Of a stretch of DNA of 51,373 nucleotides, positions 16,311 through 24,455 are shown piece by piece. The stretch's first letter is position 1, and each line of letters begins with the position of its first letter. Source of the DNA: Salinivirgaceae bacterium (GTDB lineage: Bacteria; Bacteroidota; Bacteroidia; Bacteroidales; SZUA-534). The stretch is from positions 1 to 51,373 of the forward strand of contig JAEEPS010000013.1 in the NCBI GenBank assembly GCA_016284875.1, written 5' to 3'. Made by a program: the position numbers and the translations under genes. Below the pieces are notes generated by a model, which ran no database searches, was not told the DNA's origin, and saw only the letters and a list, made by a program, of their open reading frames with translations.

Positions 16311-16331
16311 CTTTATCTGCTGTTAAGAAAA

Positions 16332-19307
16332 TTATTGGTTCAATTTTTCCAAAATTTGTTCTATCTGCTGCTGCATTTTGAGGTTTTCGGCTTTAAGTTC
16401 ATCTATCTGCTTCTGCTGCCCATCAATTATTGCCTGCTGCTCTTTGATGGCCTCAATCAGTACTGGTGTGATACCAACGTAATCGACTGATTTAAAGCCG
16501 TCTTTATCGGTGCTGACGAGTTCAGGCATTACCTGCTCAATCTCCTGAGCAATTACGCCTGTTTGCAACTTGTCGCTGTAGCCGTAACTCATATTGTTGG
16601 CAGAAACGCCACGGACAGCTGCCATCTCCTCACGGTTCTTCCAATAATAGGTTACTCCACGCAGTTTCAGCACTTTATCCAATGCGCCATTGATGGTTTC
16701 CACATCTTTTTTCAGACGTAAATCGGAATCGTGAGTAAGTGCACCAGTGTGTGTTAAATTGCAGAAAAACTTTGCTCCACTATAACGGTCAATAACAAAA
16801 ATGTCACTTTTTGTGGTATCTACTATATATTGACCATTTTCGTCAGATCTTCCATTAGTCATACCATTTCCAACAACAAACAAACCATATTTCTCAAGAT
16901 TATAACTTCCAATAACAGTTCCACACCAATCAGCTGATATAGTTGAGTTTCCCAACGCTGTACTAAAATCACCACTCGCCACTGTATTTCTACCCATTGC
17001 AAACGAGCAATCACCACTAGCACTTGTGATCCAACCTGCTGCTAATGCTCCATAATTACCACTTGCAGTTGTTTCCCATCCCATTGCGGTTGAACACCAA
17101 ATTCCAGTAGATTTTGCATCATATCCCAAAGCAATAGAACATAAACCACTGGCTTTGCAAAAAGTACCAATTGCTATTGACCCACCTTCTCCTTCTGTTG
17201 TATCACGGAAACCTATGGCAAAAGATTGTATTGCACTAGCTAAAGAATTTGCACCAATTGCAAATGAATTTTCTGCAGATGCCACAGTCCCTGCACCAAT
17301 TGAGTACGCATAATCACCAGTTGCTTCCGCTGCAGTTATTTCTCCCAATCCTGGTATGTTTCCAATACTGCCTAAAGCGTAACTATAGAGACCTGAGGCT
17401 TTGGCTCCTGCACCCATAGCATAACTACCATACCCTAAAGCTTGACCCTCGCTACCAAACGCATAACTGCTATTGCCAGTTGCCAATGCATCTAAACCAA
17501 TTGCATAACTGCTTGCTCCTAATGCCTGCGCTGCGTTACCAAAAGCGTAAGCGTTATCGCTGCTGGCTTTGGCCTCACGTCCGATGGCAGTGGTATAATT
17601 GCCTTTGGCAACGGACTTATAACCCAAAGCCTGCGAGTACTCGCCAATGGACTTGTTCTGGAATCCTGCGTTAAACGAGTTTGTACCCACGCTGTCGGCG
17701 TGCTCAACTTTCAGATTACCAGCCATGAAGGCGTTCTTCTCAGGATACCAGTAGACGCGGTTTTCTTCGTTAAGAGTTTTTGCATCGGTGGCAAGGTCGA
17801 TATTGAAAAGGTCGGTGGCAGACGAACCTTTCGAACCATCGCGGCCGCTAACTGCAAAACCGCCTGCACCGTTGCTTCCCTTTGCTGAGCCTTCGCGTCC
17901 GCTAACGGCAAAGCCTGAACCGTCTTTGGCGCTGGTGGGTTTGTTTATGTAGAAGCGTGTGCTGTCGGTGTTGATGGTGAGATAGTCTTCGGCTTCACCA
18001 CCTTTGCCAGCACGGCGGCCTGCCACTGCCAATCCTGTGGATACGGGCTTGGCGCCGTCAGTTTCTTCATCATCAAAATAGATTTGTGTGCTGGCTGCGT
18101 TAACTACAAGATAATCACTTGTTTCGCCATCCTTGCCAGCACGGCGGCCTGCCACGGCCAATCCTGTGGAAACGGGCTTGGCGCCATCTTCATTGTCGTT
18201 ATCGAAATAAACCTTTGTTCCGGCCTGGTTAACAACAAGATAGTCGCTTGTGGCGCCATCTTTGCCAGCGCGGCGGCCTGCCACGGCCAGACCTGTAGAA
18301 ACGGGTTTGGCGCCGTCTTTGTCATCATCGTTATCGAAATAAACCTGTGTGCCGGCTTTGTTAACTACAAGATAATCACTTATCTCGCCATCCTTACCTG
18401 CACGACGGCCTGCCACTGCCAAGCCAGTGGAAACGGGTTTGGTGCCGTCGGTCTCATTATCATCAAAATAGATTTGTGTGCCGGTTGTGTTGACTGAGAG
18501 ATAGTCGATGTTGGCATCTTTGCTAGCACGGCGGCCTGCCACTGCAAAGCCTGTGGGAACGGGTTTACCGCCATCATTATCAATATAAACTTTTGTTCCT
18601 TCGGCATTTACGGTGAAAATATCACCACTGCCATCTTTTGCCGCACGGCGTCCGGCAACGGCAAAACCAGTGGGAACGGGCTTGCTGCCGTCTGCCTCCT
18701 CGTCAACATAGACACGAACTGCGTTCGGATAAACGGCGAAAACCACGTTGCCGTCTTTGTCCTTCACCTCAAACAAGGCTTCGCCCGAGTTATCATCGGC
18801 TGTCACATCGAGTTTTTTAACTGCGAGTTCGTCTGATGCCACCCACGCATTGCCGTCGTAGATGAGAGTTTGCCCCTTCTGTCCTGCCACCTGAACACCA
18901 TTGCCACCCGGTGAGTTGGCGGCAAAATAGGCGTATGGCACGGCCTGTAACTTGGTGATTCCAAGGTCGGTATAGTTGGTACCACCGTTGGCGTCAATCT
19001 CCACTTTCATGGCAATGTCGCCTTTGGTCCAGTCGACATTGGAAAATGTATTCTGCACAGCTTTGCCCGCGCCAACCGTTACGCTCAGCACGCCGTAATC
19101 GTTGGTCTTGGCGGTCTGCGTTTCCTGGTAGAGGAGTGTTCCGTCGGCTGCTGTGAGAGTGAGCCGTAACTGCACGTTTTTGCTGCTAATCAGTTCGCCC
19201 TGAGCGTTACGCACTACGGCCTGATACGAGAAGCCGTCGGTCTGCGCCACGGCTGCCATTGTGACCACTGTGGCGGCAAATGTCAAAAGTAAATTCTTGA
19301 ATTTCAT
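16332..19307 (-). CDS. Large surface protein with YadA-like head and S74 chaperone domain
   Basis: A 991-residue exported protein. After the signal peptide (cut near VAQ), residues 22-135 form a beta-rich domain starting DGFSYQAVVRNAQGELI, common at the start of Bacteroidota cell-surface proteins. Residues about 200-460 hold six units of 39-44 residues containing G(F/L)AVAGRRA, then two short degenerate GFAVSGR units. Residues about 540-800 are YadA/Hia-type head repeats (A-x-G-x-x-S-x-A-x-G), which form trimeric left-handed beta-rolls. From Ser861 (SDLRLKKD) the C-terminus is an endosialidase-type Peptidase_S74 chaperone, ending in a coiled coil. In the family this domain drives trimer assembly and cuts itself off at that serine. 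I see no membrane anchor or type IX sorting domain. The likely product is a trimeric surface or secreted fibre. Confidence 0.85.
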   Translation of the reverse strand: MKFKNLLLTFAATVVTMAAVAQTDGFSYQAVVRNAQGELISSKNVQLRLTLTAADGTLLYQETQTAKTNDYGVLSVTVGAGKAVQNTFSNVDWTKGDIAMKVEIDANGGTNYTDLGITKLQAVPYAYFAANSPGGNGVQVAGQKGQTLIYDGNAWVASDELAVKKLDVTADDNSGEALFEVKDKDGNVVFAVYPNAVRVYVDEEADGSKPVPTGFAVAGRRAAKDGSGDIFTVNAEGTKVYIDNDGGKPVPTGFAVAGRRASKDANIDYLSVNTTGTQIYFDDNETDGTKPVSTGLAVAGRRAGKDGEISDYLVVNKAGTQVYFDNDDDKDGAKPVSTGLAVAGRRAGKDGATSDYLVVNQAGTKVYFDNDNEDGAKPVSTGLAVAGRRAGKDGETSDYLVVNAASTQIYFDDEETDGAKPVSTGLAVAGRRAGKGGEAEDYLTINTDSTRFYINKPTSAKDGSGFAVSGREGSAKGSNGAGGFAVSGRDGSKGSSATDLFNIDLATDAKTLNEENRVYWYPEKNAFMAGNLKVEHADSVGTNSFNAGFQNKSIGEYSQALGYKSVAKGNYTTAIGREAKASSDNAYAFGNAAQALGASSYAIGLDALATGNSSYAFGSEGQALGYGSYAMGAGAKASGLYSYALGSIGNIPGLGEITAAEATGDYAYSIGAGTVASAENSFAIGANSLASAIQSFAIGFRDTTEGEGGSIAIGTFCKASGLCSIALGYDAKSTGIWCSTAMGWETTASGNYGALAAGWITSASGDCSFAMGRNTVASGDFSTALGNSTISADWCGTVIGSYNLEKYGLFVVGNGMTNGRSDENGQYIVDTTKSDIFVIDRYSGAKFFCNLTHTGALTHDSDLRLKKDVETINGALDKVLKLRGVTYYWKNREEMAAVRGVSANNMSYGYSDKLQTGVIAQEIEQVMPELVSTDKDGFKSVDYVGITPVLIEAIKEQQAIIDGQQKQIDELKAENLKMQQQIEQILEKLNQ
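17990..18700 (-). repeat. In-frame tandem repeats in the S74 surface-protein gene
   Basis: Six repeats of about 117-132 bases, easily seen from the recurring CGGCGGCCTGCCA block. Units near 18010-18440 are the most alike, so the array has probably been homogenised or expanded recently. Arrays like this can change copy number by slippage or recombination. Confidence 0.85.
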
Positions 19308-19382
19308 CTTTTTACATTATTTTAGTGTTAATTAATTGGTATTTTATATTGTGTTAAAAGTTGATGCTGGAGCATACACTTA

Positions 19383-19390
19383 CAAATATA
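19383..19390 (-). promoter_or_regulatory. Candidate -7 element for the S74 surface-protein gene
   Basis: On the minus strand it reads TATATTTG, matching TAnnTTTG, 76 bases before the start codon, implying a leader of roughly 65 bases. Confidence 0.4.
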
Positions 19391-19421
19391 GATAATTAGT
19401 TAATATCTAAGTCGAAAGCAA

Positions 19422-19456
19422 CAAAAAAAATGAGCCGCCACTCATGTGACGGCTCA
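19422..19456 (-). terminator. Terminator of the 186-residue exported protein gene
   Basis: TGAGCCGCCAC and GTGACGGCTCA pair at 10 of 11 positions around loop TCAT. On the minus strand the hairpin is followed by eight T, 47 bases after the stop codon. Confidence 0.85.
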
Positions 19457-19503
19457 ATAAACAGGTTTTCTGTTTTATTATATAGTTGGTTTGGGTTGGT
19501 TTT

Positions 19504-20064
19504 TTAATCGTTGTTTCTTCTTCCGCCCCAGTCAATCGAAACGCCAAAAGCGATTGATTGATAGTTGGTTATCTCGGTTTGCTTTTTGTGAACATATTTG
19601 TCCTGCAAAAGGTTGTAACCGCACCACATATTGAAGTGTGCCAGACGGATACCAACTGCCGGCAGCACGTACAGGCCATTGACATCGCCCACAGCATAAC
19701 CCAGTTTCAGGTCGGCAAATGGCGCGAATTTGCCCATCGGCATTTCGTAGTTCACATTGAAGAACAACGGCATTGCAAAGTCAAAATCATCATCGCTGTA
19801 GTACTCATCATCAGTACTATAGTAAAAATCATCGTTATTGGTTACAAACTGCATCGAAGCACCCATACCCATATACAGATTGTTCGATTGTATGCCGTGA
19901 ACGGTTGTAATTGAAAAACGGTCGTACGGATGCGAGCTAATGCCAGAGAAAACATTCATTCCGGCAAAACCGCGATAGCCTTCGGTTGGCGCTGCAGTGA
20001 AATCGCCTGCAAACAAACTCAGGCTCATTGAAACTGCGAAAATTGATAACAAAATCTTTTTCAT
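19504..20064 (-). CDS. Small exported beta-barrel-like protein
   Basis: A 186-residue protein with a clear signal peptide (cut near LFAG). The mature part alternates hydrophobic and polar residues in short strands rich in Tyr, Phe and Gly, for example NLYMGMGASMQFV, FAPFADLKLGYAVG and SIAFGVSIDWGG, typical of a small eight-stranded outer-membrane barrel or similar beta protein. An acidic Tyr/Asp-rich loop (YYSTDDEYYSDDDFDF, about residues 82-97) lies between two strands and might bind cations. No family is recognised with confidence. It is transcribed alone, with its own terminator. The last residue is not the usual aromatic of outer-membrane proteins. Confidence 0.7.
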   Translation of the reverse strand: MKKILLSIFAVSMSLSLFAGDFTAAPTEGYRGFAGMNVFSGISSHPYDRFSITTVHGIQSNNLYMGMGASMQFVTNNDDFYYSTDDEYYSDDDFDFAMPLFFNVNYEMPMGKFAPFADLKLGYAVGDVNGLYVLPAVGIRLAHFNMWCGYNLLQDKYVHKKQTEITNYQSIAFGVSIDWGGRRNND

Positions 20065-20175
20065 AATCGAATTGTTTTATTTGTTGTTCGTATTAAAGAC
20101 AAATTTGTGGGCTTCTACCCTACCTCTATTTGCTGTTTTTTTTGCGTTTGTCTGTTAATTTTGTTGTAACTAATT

Positions 20176-20210
20176 GAAAAAGAGACCGCTCGAAGTCGTC
20201 GGGCGGTCTC
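20176..20210 (-). terminator. Terminator of the OmpA/repeat-protein operon
   Basis: An 11-bp stem (GAGACCGCTCG against CGGGCGGTCTC, one G-T pair) with a seven-base loop. On the minus strand it is followed by TTTTTC. It lies 39 bases after the stop of the 668-residue gene. Confidence 0.85.
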
Positions 20211-20248
20211 ATAAATGCGCCTGAACGCATTTTATTGTGAAAACAAGT

Positions 20249-22255
20249 TTATAATCCTAGTTTAAACACCACAATGTCGGCATCGTTATAGGTGGCGCTC
20301 ACCCATACAGAGTTGTCGGCGGTTGTGGCCAGGCCGTTGAACGATATTGTTTTCGAGCCATCGAATGTTTTTGCGAATACAACCTTGCCGCTGGCGTCAA
20401 TCTTGACAAGAACCATGGCGTTGCCGAAGGTTCCTCCGCTCACAACAGAGCCGTCAGGCAGGATGCGGCTCTCTTCGAAACTGCCGTCTGAAGGTGTGTC
20501 GAACTGTACCTCCCAGAGTTTCTTTCCGGCTGCGTCAAAGGCTGCTGCGTAGCCTTTCGAGTCCTTGGTGCCAGTATAAACGGTTTTGCCGTTGGCGATG
20601 GCTGCTGCCGAGAGTTTGCAGCCCTCAAGCATGTTGTCCCATTTGATGTAGCCAAGTTCGTCGATTTGAGCCACCCAACTGTCGTTGAAGGCCATGCTGC
20701 ACAAGTTGCTCGTAACGTCGAGAGCAAGTGATGTAACTTTCTTGCCTGGCGCATAGGTACGAGTCCAAAGTTTGCGGCCCTGGGCGTTGAGTTTGGTGAT
20801 GAGCGGTGTCGGCAGTGCGGTGTCGCCCTCCTGCACGTAGCCGCCAAGCAGCGATTTTCCATCGGCGTAAACCACCATCGACAGAACCTCATTGCCCTCG
20901 AATTTGGCGTTGATTTCGTTCTTGCCCTGCGGATTCATCTTGAAGAACCACGACTGGCCAGGTACAGTGTTTTTGATGGCATTGGTGAGACCTGCTGCAT
21001 AGAGTGAGCCGGCATTGTCGATGTAGGCAGTGCTTACACGGTCGTCGAAATCGTTGCCTAAAATGTCGTTTTTCTGCATTTTACCTTCGGTATCGAGTTT
21101 AATCATCCAAACGTCGTCCATATCATCGCTGAGCGACGGAGTGTTGGCGATGACCATCAGCGAGCCGTCGGCGAAGGTGGCAATTGAGCCGCCAAAGTCG
21201 CGTGCCTGCTTGTTGTCGAAGCCGCGGATGACCTTGTAGTTCTCCATTGGCAGGTCGGCAGCAATAGACTGACCGAGAGCGGCTGATTTAAGGTTGAAAA
21301 TGTCAACAAACATCTCACCTTCAGGATATTGCGACACAAACTTGTTGTAAGCCTCAATGCTGTTGACCGATTTTGCCCAGTCGAAGAGCAATTGACGTTT
21401 CATCAGTTTTGCTTCGGGCATTTTGGGCGAGTTCGGGAATTGCTCCATAAACTGCTCAATGGCTTCGAGAGTGTGCTTCTGTGCGGCATCGTCGAAAGCC
21501 AGAATGCCTAATTTCTTCTTTGCCTCCTCATACTGAACGGCATCGGGATAATTATCGACAAAATTCTTGTAGGCCGCAAAGGTGTTGGCTTCAACTGTCT
21601 GCTTGTAAGCCAATGCGTTACGTTCCTCTTTGGCGATTATTGTCTGCGCTGCGTCGGGATATTTGTTCAGGAAATAGTTGAAAGCATCCACAGTGCCTGC
21701 ATTCTCGGCCTTGCGGAACTCAATGTAGTTGCGGATGTGAACCACGTTGTTGTAGTATTTCGAGTCGGGGAACTCCTCAAGGAATTTCTCGGCATACTGC
21801 AGATTGTTCTCCTCGCGGACAAACTTTATCAACTTCTCCTCCACCAAGTTACGCTCAATCTCCATGTTCTTGTCGATTGGCTTTCCGCGACGCTCAAGTT
21901 TCTGTGCCATGAAATATGTGTCGAGCACTTTCTTGTCGTCGGGTGTGAGAGTTGACACGCCGGCATCAGCTTTTTTGAAATAGTGCCAGCCGCGGAAATA
22001 GTCTTTCTGTGAGTAAGCGTCGTACGACAGAATCACGGCCATTCCAAGGTTTGCCATGGCGTTGTTGGCGTCTTTTGCCAAAACCTTCTCAAGCGTGGCG
22101 CGAGCCTTGTTCATGTTGTTGTCGACATCGGGTTGGCGCTCTTTGGCCTTCACTCCTGCAACAATGTCCTCGAAAGCCTTGTCGGGCTTTTGTGCCAGAG
22201 CCGGCAGCGTCAGTGCCACCGACATCAGAAATGCGAATATAATATGCTTGTTCAT
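20249..22255 (-). CDS. Exported helical-repeat plus beta-propeller-like protein
   Basis: A 668-residue protein with a signal peptide (cut near ALAQ). Residues about 25-340 are helical repeats of roughly 38 residues with the theme A-x-x-F-(L/V)-x-x-(Y/F)-P-(D/E), for example AFNYFLNKYPDAAQ, AYKNFVDNYPDAVQ and AIEQFMEQFPNSPK, similar to the TPR-like units of BamD-type proteins. The C-terminal half, from about residue 350, has repeated blades ending in W-x-x-(K/Q)-(L/I/F)-x-x-x-G-x-(K/L) and D-G-S-(L/V), a PQQ- or WD-like propeller. It starts 11 bases after the stop of the OmpA-family gene and ends at a strong terminator, so the two form an operon. A role as periplasmic or outer-membrane scaffold is plausible but unproven. 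Confidence 0.75.
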   Translation of the reverse strand: MNKHIIFAFLMSVALTLPALAQKPDKAFEDIVAGVKAKERQPDVDNNMNKARATLEKVLAKDANNAMANLGMAVILSYDAYSQKDYFRGWHYFKKADAGVSTLTPDDKKVLDTYFMAQKLERRGKPIDKNMEIERNLVEEKLIKFVREENNLQYAEKFLEEFPDSKYYNNVVHIRNYIEFRKAENAGTVDAFNYFLNKYPDAAQTIIAKEERNALAYKQTVEANTFAAYKNFVDNYPDAVQYEEAKKKLGILAFDDAAQKHTLEAIEQFMEQFPNSPKMPEAKLMKRQLLFDWAKSVNSIEAYNKFVSQYPEGEMFVDIFNLKSAALGQSIAADLPMENYKVIRGFDNKQARDFGGSIATFADGSLMVIANTPSLSDDMDDVWMIKLDTEGKMQKNDILGNDFDDRVSTAYIDNAGSLYAAGLTNAIKNTVPGQSWFFKMNPQGKNEINAKFEGNEVLSMVVYADGKSLLGGYVQEGDTALPTPLITKLNAQGRKLWTRTYAPGKKVTSLALDVTSNLCSMAFNDSWVAQIDELGYIKWDNMLEGCKLSAAAIANGKTVYTGTKDSKGYAAAFDAAGKKLWEVQFDTPSDGSFEESRILPDGSVVSGGTFGNAMVLVKIDASGKVVFAKTFDGSKTISFNGLATTADNSVWVSATYNDADIVVFKLGL

Positions 22256-22266
22256 AACTAATTAGA

Positions 22267-23661
22267 TTACTTCTTTAAAACAAAAAATTCAACTCGGCGA
22301 TTGTTGCTCTTGCCTTGATCGGTCAGATTGGTGTCGATTGGGCGGGTTTTGCCGTAGCCTTTAGCCTGCAGCATGTTCTGGCTTATTCCTTTCGATACCA
22401 GATAGTTGACAACGGCTTGGGCGCGTGCCTGACTCAATTTGAGGTTCAGTTCGTCGGAGCCAACATTGTCGGTGTGGCCGCTGATTTCTATCTGACTAAC
22501 AGTGCCTTCGGCCAGGAATGCGGCAATCTTGTCGAGTTCGGCGTTCGACTGCGGCAGCAGCGTGCTCTTGCCAGTCTCGAAGAAGATGTTGTTCAGGATG
22601 AGCGCCGAGCCCTCCTCAATGTTGCGAAGGCCGTCGGTGAAGGGGTCTTCGGGGATTTCAGGCTGAACGAAAACCACCTTGCCGCTGTTGTGGCAGTTGT
22701 TCTGGTCGGAAACGGTATAGGTGTAGGTTCCGGCCGGCAGGTTGGTAAGTTTCTGCCCTGTCGCGCCGTTCGACCATTTGATGTTGTATGGCGGTGTTCC
22801 GCCCGAAATGCCAAGGCTGATAACGCCGTCGTCGATGATGCGCTGGATTTTGCCCGTCACAGGGTCGAGACCGCCTGTATAGGCAGAGTCAACTATCACT
22901 GTTTCAAGACCTTTAGGCACGCAGGCGCACACCTCGCAGGTGGTCAGCGGACGAATCTCGAAATCGTCGAAGAAATAGTATGCATATTTCTTGCCCTTCT
23001 TGTTCTGCACGTCCTTGCCGGTCACCACGTAGTTGGTGTTCTCGTAGTTCTTGAAGTTGCCCACGGTGAAGAACATCTCGTTGCCCGATGCGGTATAGAG
23101 CATGCAGTAATGCTTCCATTCGTCGGTGTTGTCGAGGAACAGGCCCGACTCGTTGTTCAGTTGGCCGTTGTAGTTCAGATAGGTGGTGTTGCCGTTGGCG
23201 ATTTTCTCCTGCGAGAAGTACATGCTCAACTGGTCGACAGCAAACATTGAGCCGTTGGCCAGTTTGTACCAGAACGAAACGCAGTACACCTCTCCCGCTT
23301 TCATCGGGCTTTTCAGTTCGCCCTGGATGTACTCGCGGTAGTCACGGTCAGAACCGGTCAGGATGGCACCCATGTAGCCTTTACCGCTGTGCGGCTCGCT
23401 GTATCCCGCAAAGTTGTCGGGCACTTTCACATCGCCCGTGCTGCACTTGTTGAAATAGTCGGGCGTGGTGTACGACGGGTAAGTCCAGTGCGGTATGAGC
23501 CTGTGCGACTTGTCGTTATAAATGTAACTTTCGGGGCACTTCTCATACTCTTCGAAACTCGGGTTGAGAACCATATTGGTCTCATCTTCACTCTCTTGTG
23601 CCATAAGAAGTGCCGGACAGGCGCACAAGATTCCGAGTAAATTGACAAATTTTTTGTTCAT
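22267..23661 (-). CDS. OmpA-family protein with SprB repeat
   Basis: A 464-residue protein: signal peptide (cut near LMAQ), an N-terminal beta-sandwich domain (about 30-240) starting NMVLNPSFEEYEKCP, which resembles carbohydrate-binding-like modules found at the start of similar Bacteroidota proteins, one SprB repeat at about 290-340 (GGTPPYNIKWSNGATGQKL, then AGTYTYTVSDQNNC), and an OmpA C-terminal domain from about 355 (IFFETGKSTLLP, ISGHTDNVGS, LSQARAQAVVNYL, NRRVEFFV). The OmpA domain binds diaminopimelate in peptidoglycan. SprB repeats occur in gliding adhesins exported by the type IX system, although no sorting domain is present here. It is the first gene of a two-gene operon with the 668-residue protein. 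Confidence 0.88.
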   Translation of the reverse strand: MNKKFVNLLGILCACPALLMAQESEDETNMVLNPSFEEYEKCPESYIYNDKSHRLIPHWTYPSYTTPDYFNKCSTGDVKVPDNFAGYSEPHSGKGYMGAILTGSDRDYREYIQGELKSPMKAGEVYCVSFWYKLANGSMFAVDQLSMYFSQEKIANGNTTYLNYNGQLNNESGLFLDNTDEWKHYCMLYTASGNEMFFTVGNFKNYENTNYVVTGKDVQNKKGKKYAYYFFDDFEIRPLTTCEVCACVPKGLETVIVDSAYTGGLDPVTGKIQRIIDDGVISLGISGGTPPYNIKWSNGATGQKLTNLPAGTYTYTVSDQNNCHNSGKVVFVQPEIPEDPFTDGLRNIEEGSALILNNIFFETGKSTLLPQSNAELDKIAAFLAEGTVSQIEISGHTDNVGSDELNLKLSQARAQAVVNYLVSKGISQNMLQAKGYGKTRPIDTNLTDQGKSNNRRVEFFVLKK

Positions 23662-23787
23662 CGGTTTTTCTTTTATTTCGATTCAAAAATGTTCATTTCA
23701 ATTCAAAAAAGTGGGGTTAAGATACGCAAAAAACTATTGTGTTTGCCGCTCCAGGCCTACAAAAACTAACATTTTTGGAACAGTCAG

Positions 23788-24027
23788 TTAAAGCATTGCT
23801 TCAAGTTGGTTTACGGCGGCGGCTATGTCTGTGGGAAATGTGGCGTGCGAAAGCAGGAAATCGGTGCGTCCGCCAGAAAGTTGCGCGTAGAGTTCGCTGT
23901 TCATGGTTTCAACATACGAGGCAATGGCATATTCTATCTCCTCCTTCTGCTGCGGGCTGTTGGAATACTGATAAACGCGCCATTTCTGATGAAAAAAACA
24001 ATAGGCCGACTCGATGCTGTGTTTCAT
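23788..24027 (-). CDS. Small conserved-looking protein, function unknown
   Basis: A 79-residue soluble protein: MKHSIESAYCFFHQKWRV at the start and LLSHATFPTDIAAAVNQLEAML at the end. It has no signal peptide or membrane segment and appears all-helical. From memory it resembles small proteins annotated as hypothetical in other Bacteroidales, but I cannot name a family. It lies 115 bases after the DUF4250 gene on the same strand; the gap holds low-complexity sequence. The composition (aromatic residues clustered in the first third, a SGGRTDFLL motif) supports a real gene. Confidence 0.6.
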   Translation of the reverse strand: MKHSIESAYCFFHQKWRVYQYSNSPQQKEEIEYAIASYVETMNSELYAQLSGGRTDFLLSHATFPTDIAAAVNQLEAML

Positions 24028-24142
24028 TTATTGAAGGACTGAATAACTGAATGCGTGAATGATTGATTGAATGATTGGAGTTGGGATTTTTCTCTTCTAA
24101 ACTCTTAACCTCTAAACATCTTAACTTCTAAACTTTAAACTC

Positions 24143-24328
24143 TCACCAAAATCGTTTTTGCTCTTCGGAGTATTGGAAACCTTCGGAGGCAAGGCGTTGT
24201 TCGAGTTCGTCGCGGTTGATGTTGAAGTGGAAACAAATCTCGTCGAGCGTGTCGAATTCCTCGTCGCGCAGCAGGAAATTGATGGCCGACACAAGCATTG
24301 GTGTGTCGTTTAATGGCAAATGGTCCAT
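24143..24328 (-). CDS. DUF4250-family small protein
   Basis: A 61-residue protein matching the pattern I know for DUF4250: LPLNDTPMLVSAINFLLRD near the start, then a helix-turn-helix-like segment LDEICFHFNINRDELEQRL, and a short C-terminus GFQYSEEQKRFW. The family is widespread in Bacteroidota and Firmicutes and uncharacterised. The spacing of the two helices resembles a small DNA-binding fold, but that is inference only. The gene has a promoter motif immediately upstream (TAATTTTGCGC on the minus strand). Confidence 0.75.
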   Translation of the reverse strand: MDHLPLNDTPMLVSAINFLLRDEEFDTLDEICFHFNINRDELEQRLASEGFQYSEEQKRFW

Positions 24329-24345
24329 ATTGCTGTTTTTTCGCG

Positions 24346-24353
24346 CAAAATTA
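24346..24353 (-). promoter_or_regulatory. Candidate -7 element for the DUF4250 gene
   Basis: On the minus strand it reads TAATTTTG followed by CGC, an exact TAnnTTTG match, 18 bases before the start codon. Confidence 0.5.
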
Positions 24354-24392
24354 GGCTTTTTCTTGTTTTGATAACCATTCAGCAGAGTCGAA

Positions 24393-24432
24393 TAAAAAAC
24401 GGCTTCCTAAAGAATTACTTTAGAAAGCCGTT
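24393..24432 (-). terminator. Terminator of the GH43 gene
   Basis: AACGGCTTCCTAAAG and CTTTAGAAAGCCGTT pair at 14 of 15 positions around a five-base loop. On the minus strand a run of six T follows. Confidence 0.9.
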
Positions 24433-24455
24433 GTAATTAGATATTAATCAGTCGA

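Larger units (their letters stand above)
15749..16331. other. Repeat-dense intergenic region at a transcription-direction switch
   Basis: 583 bases with no convincing gene. It carries, in order, a dif-like site (15772-15799) flanked by direct repeats of TATATCCTA, a 56-bp tandem duplication (15824-15935), a small palindrome GTGCAA/TTGCAC (15953-15970), an AGAGACG palindrome (15978-16002), a long imperfect inverted repeat (16096-16159), a second copy of GGCGTGCAATTAA near 16250, and the terminator of the minus-strand gene. Genes on the left run rightward and genes on the right run leftward, so both ends are 3' ends. Confidence 0.7.

Noticed and set aside
16152..16490. Plus-strand frame of 112 codons
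   Set aside because: It overlaps the 3' end of the S74 protein gene and its terminator, and the peptide is low-complexity.
22315..23250. Long plus-strand open frame of 311 codons opposite the OmpA-family gene
   Set aside because: The minus-strand gene shows signal peptide, SprB and OmpA motifs; the opposite frame has no domain and reflects codon bias.
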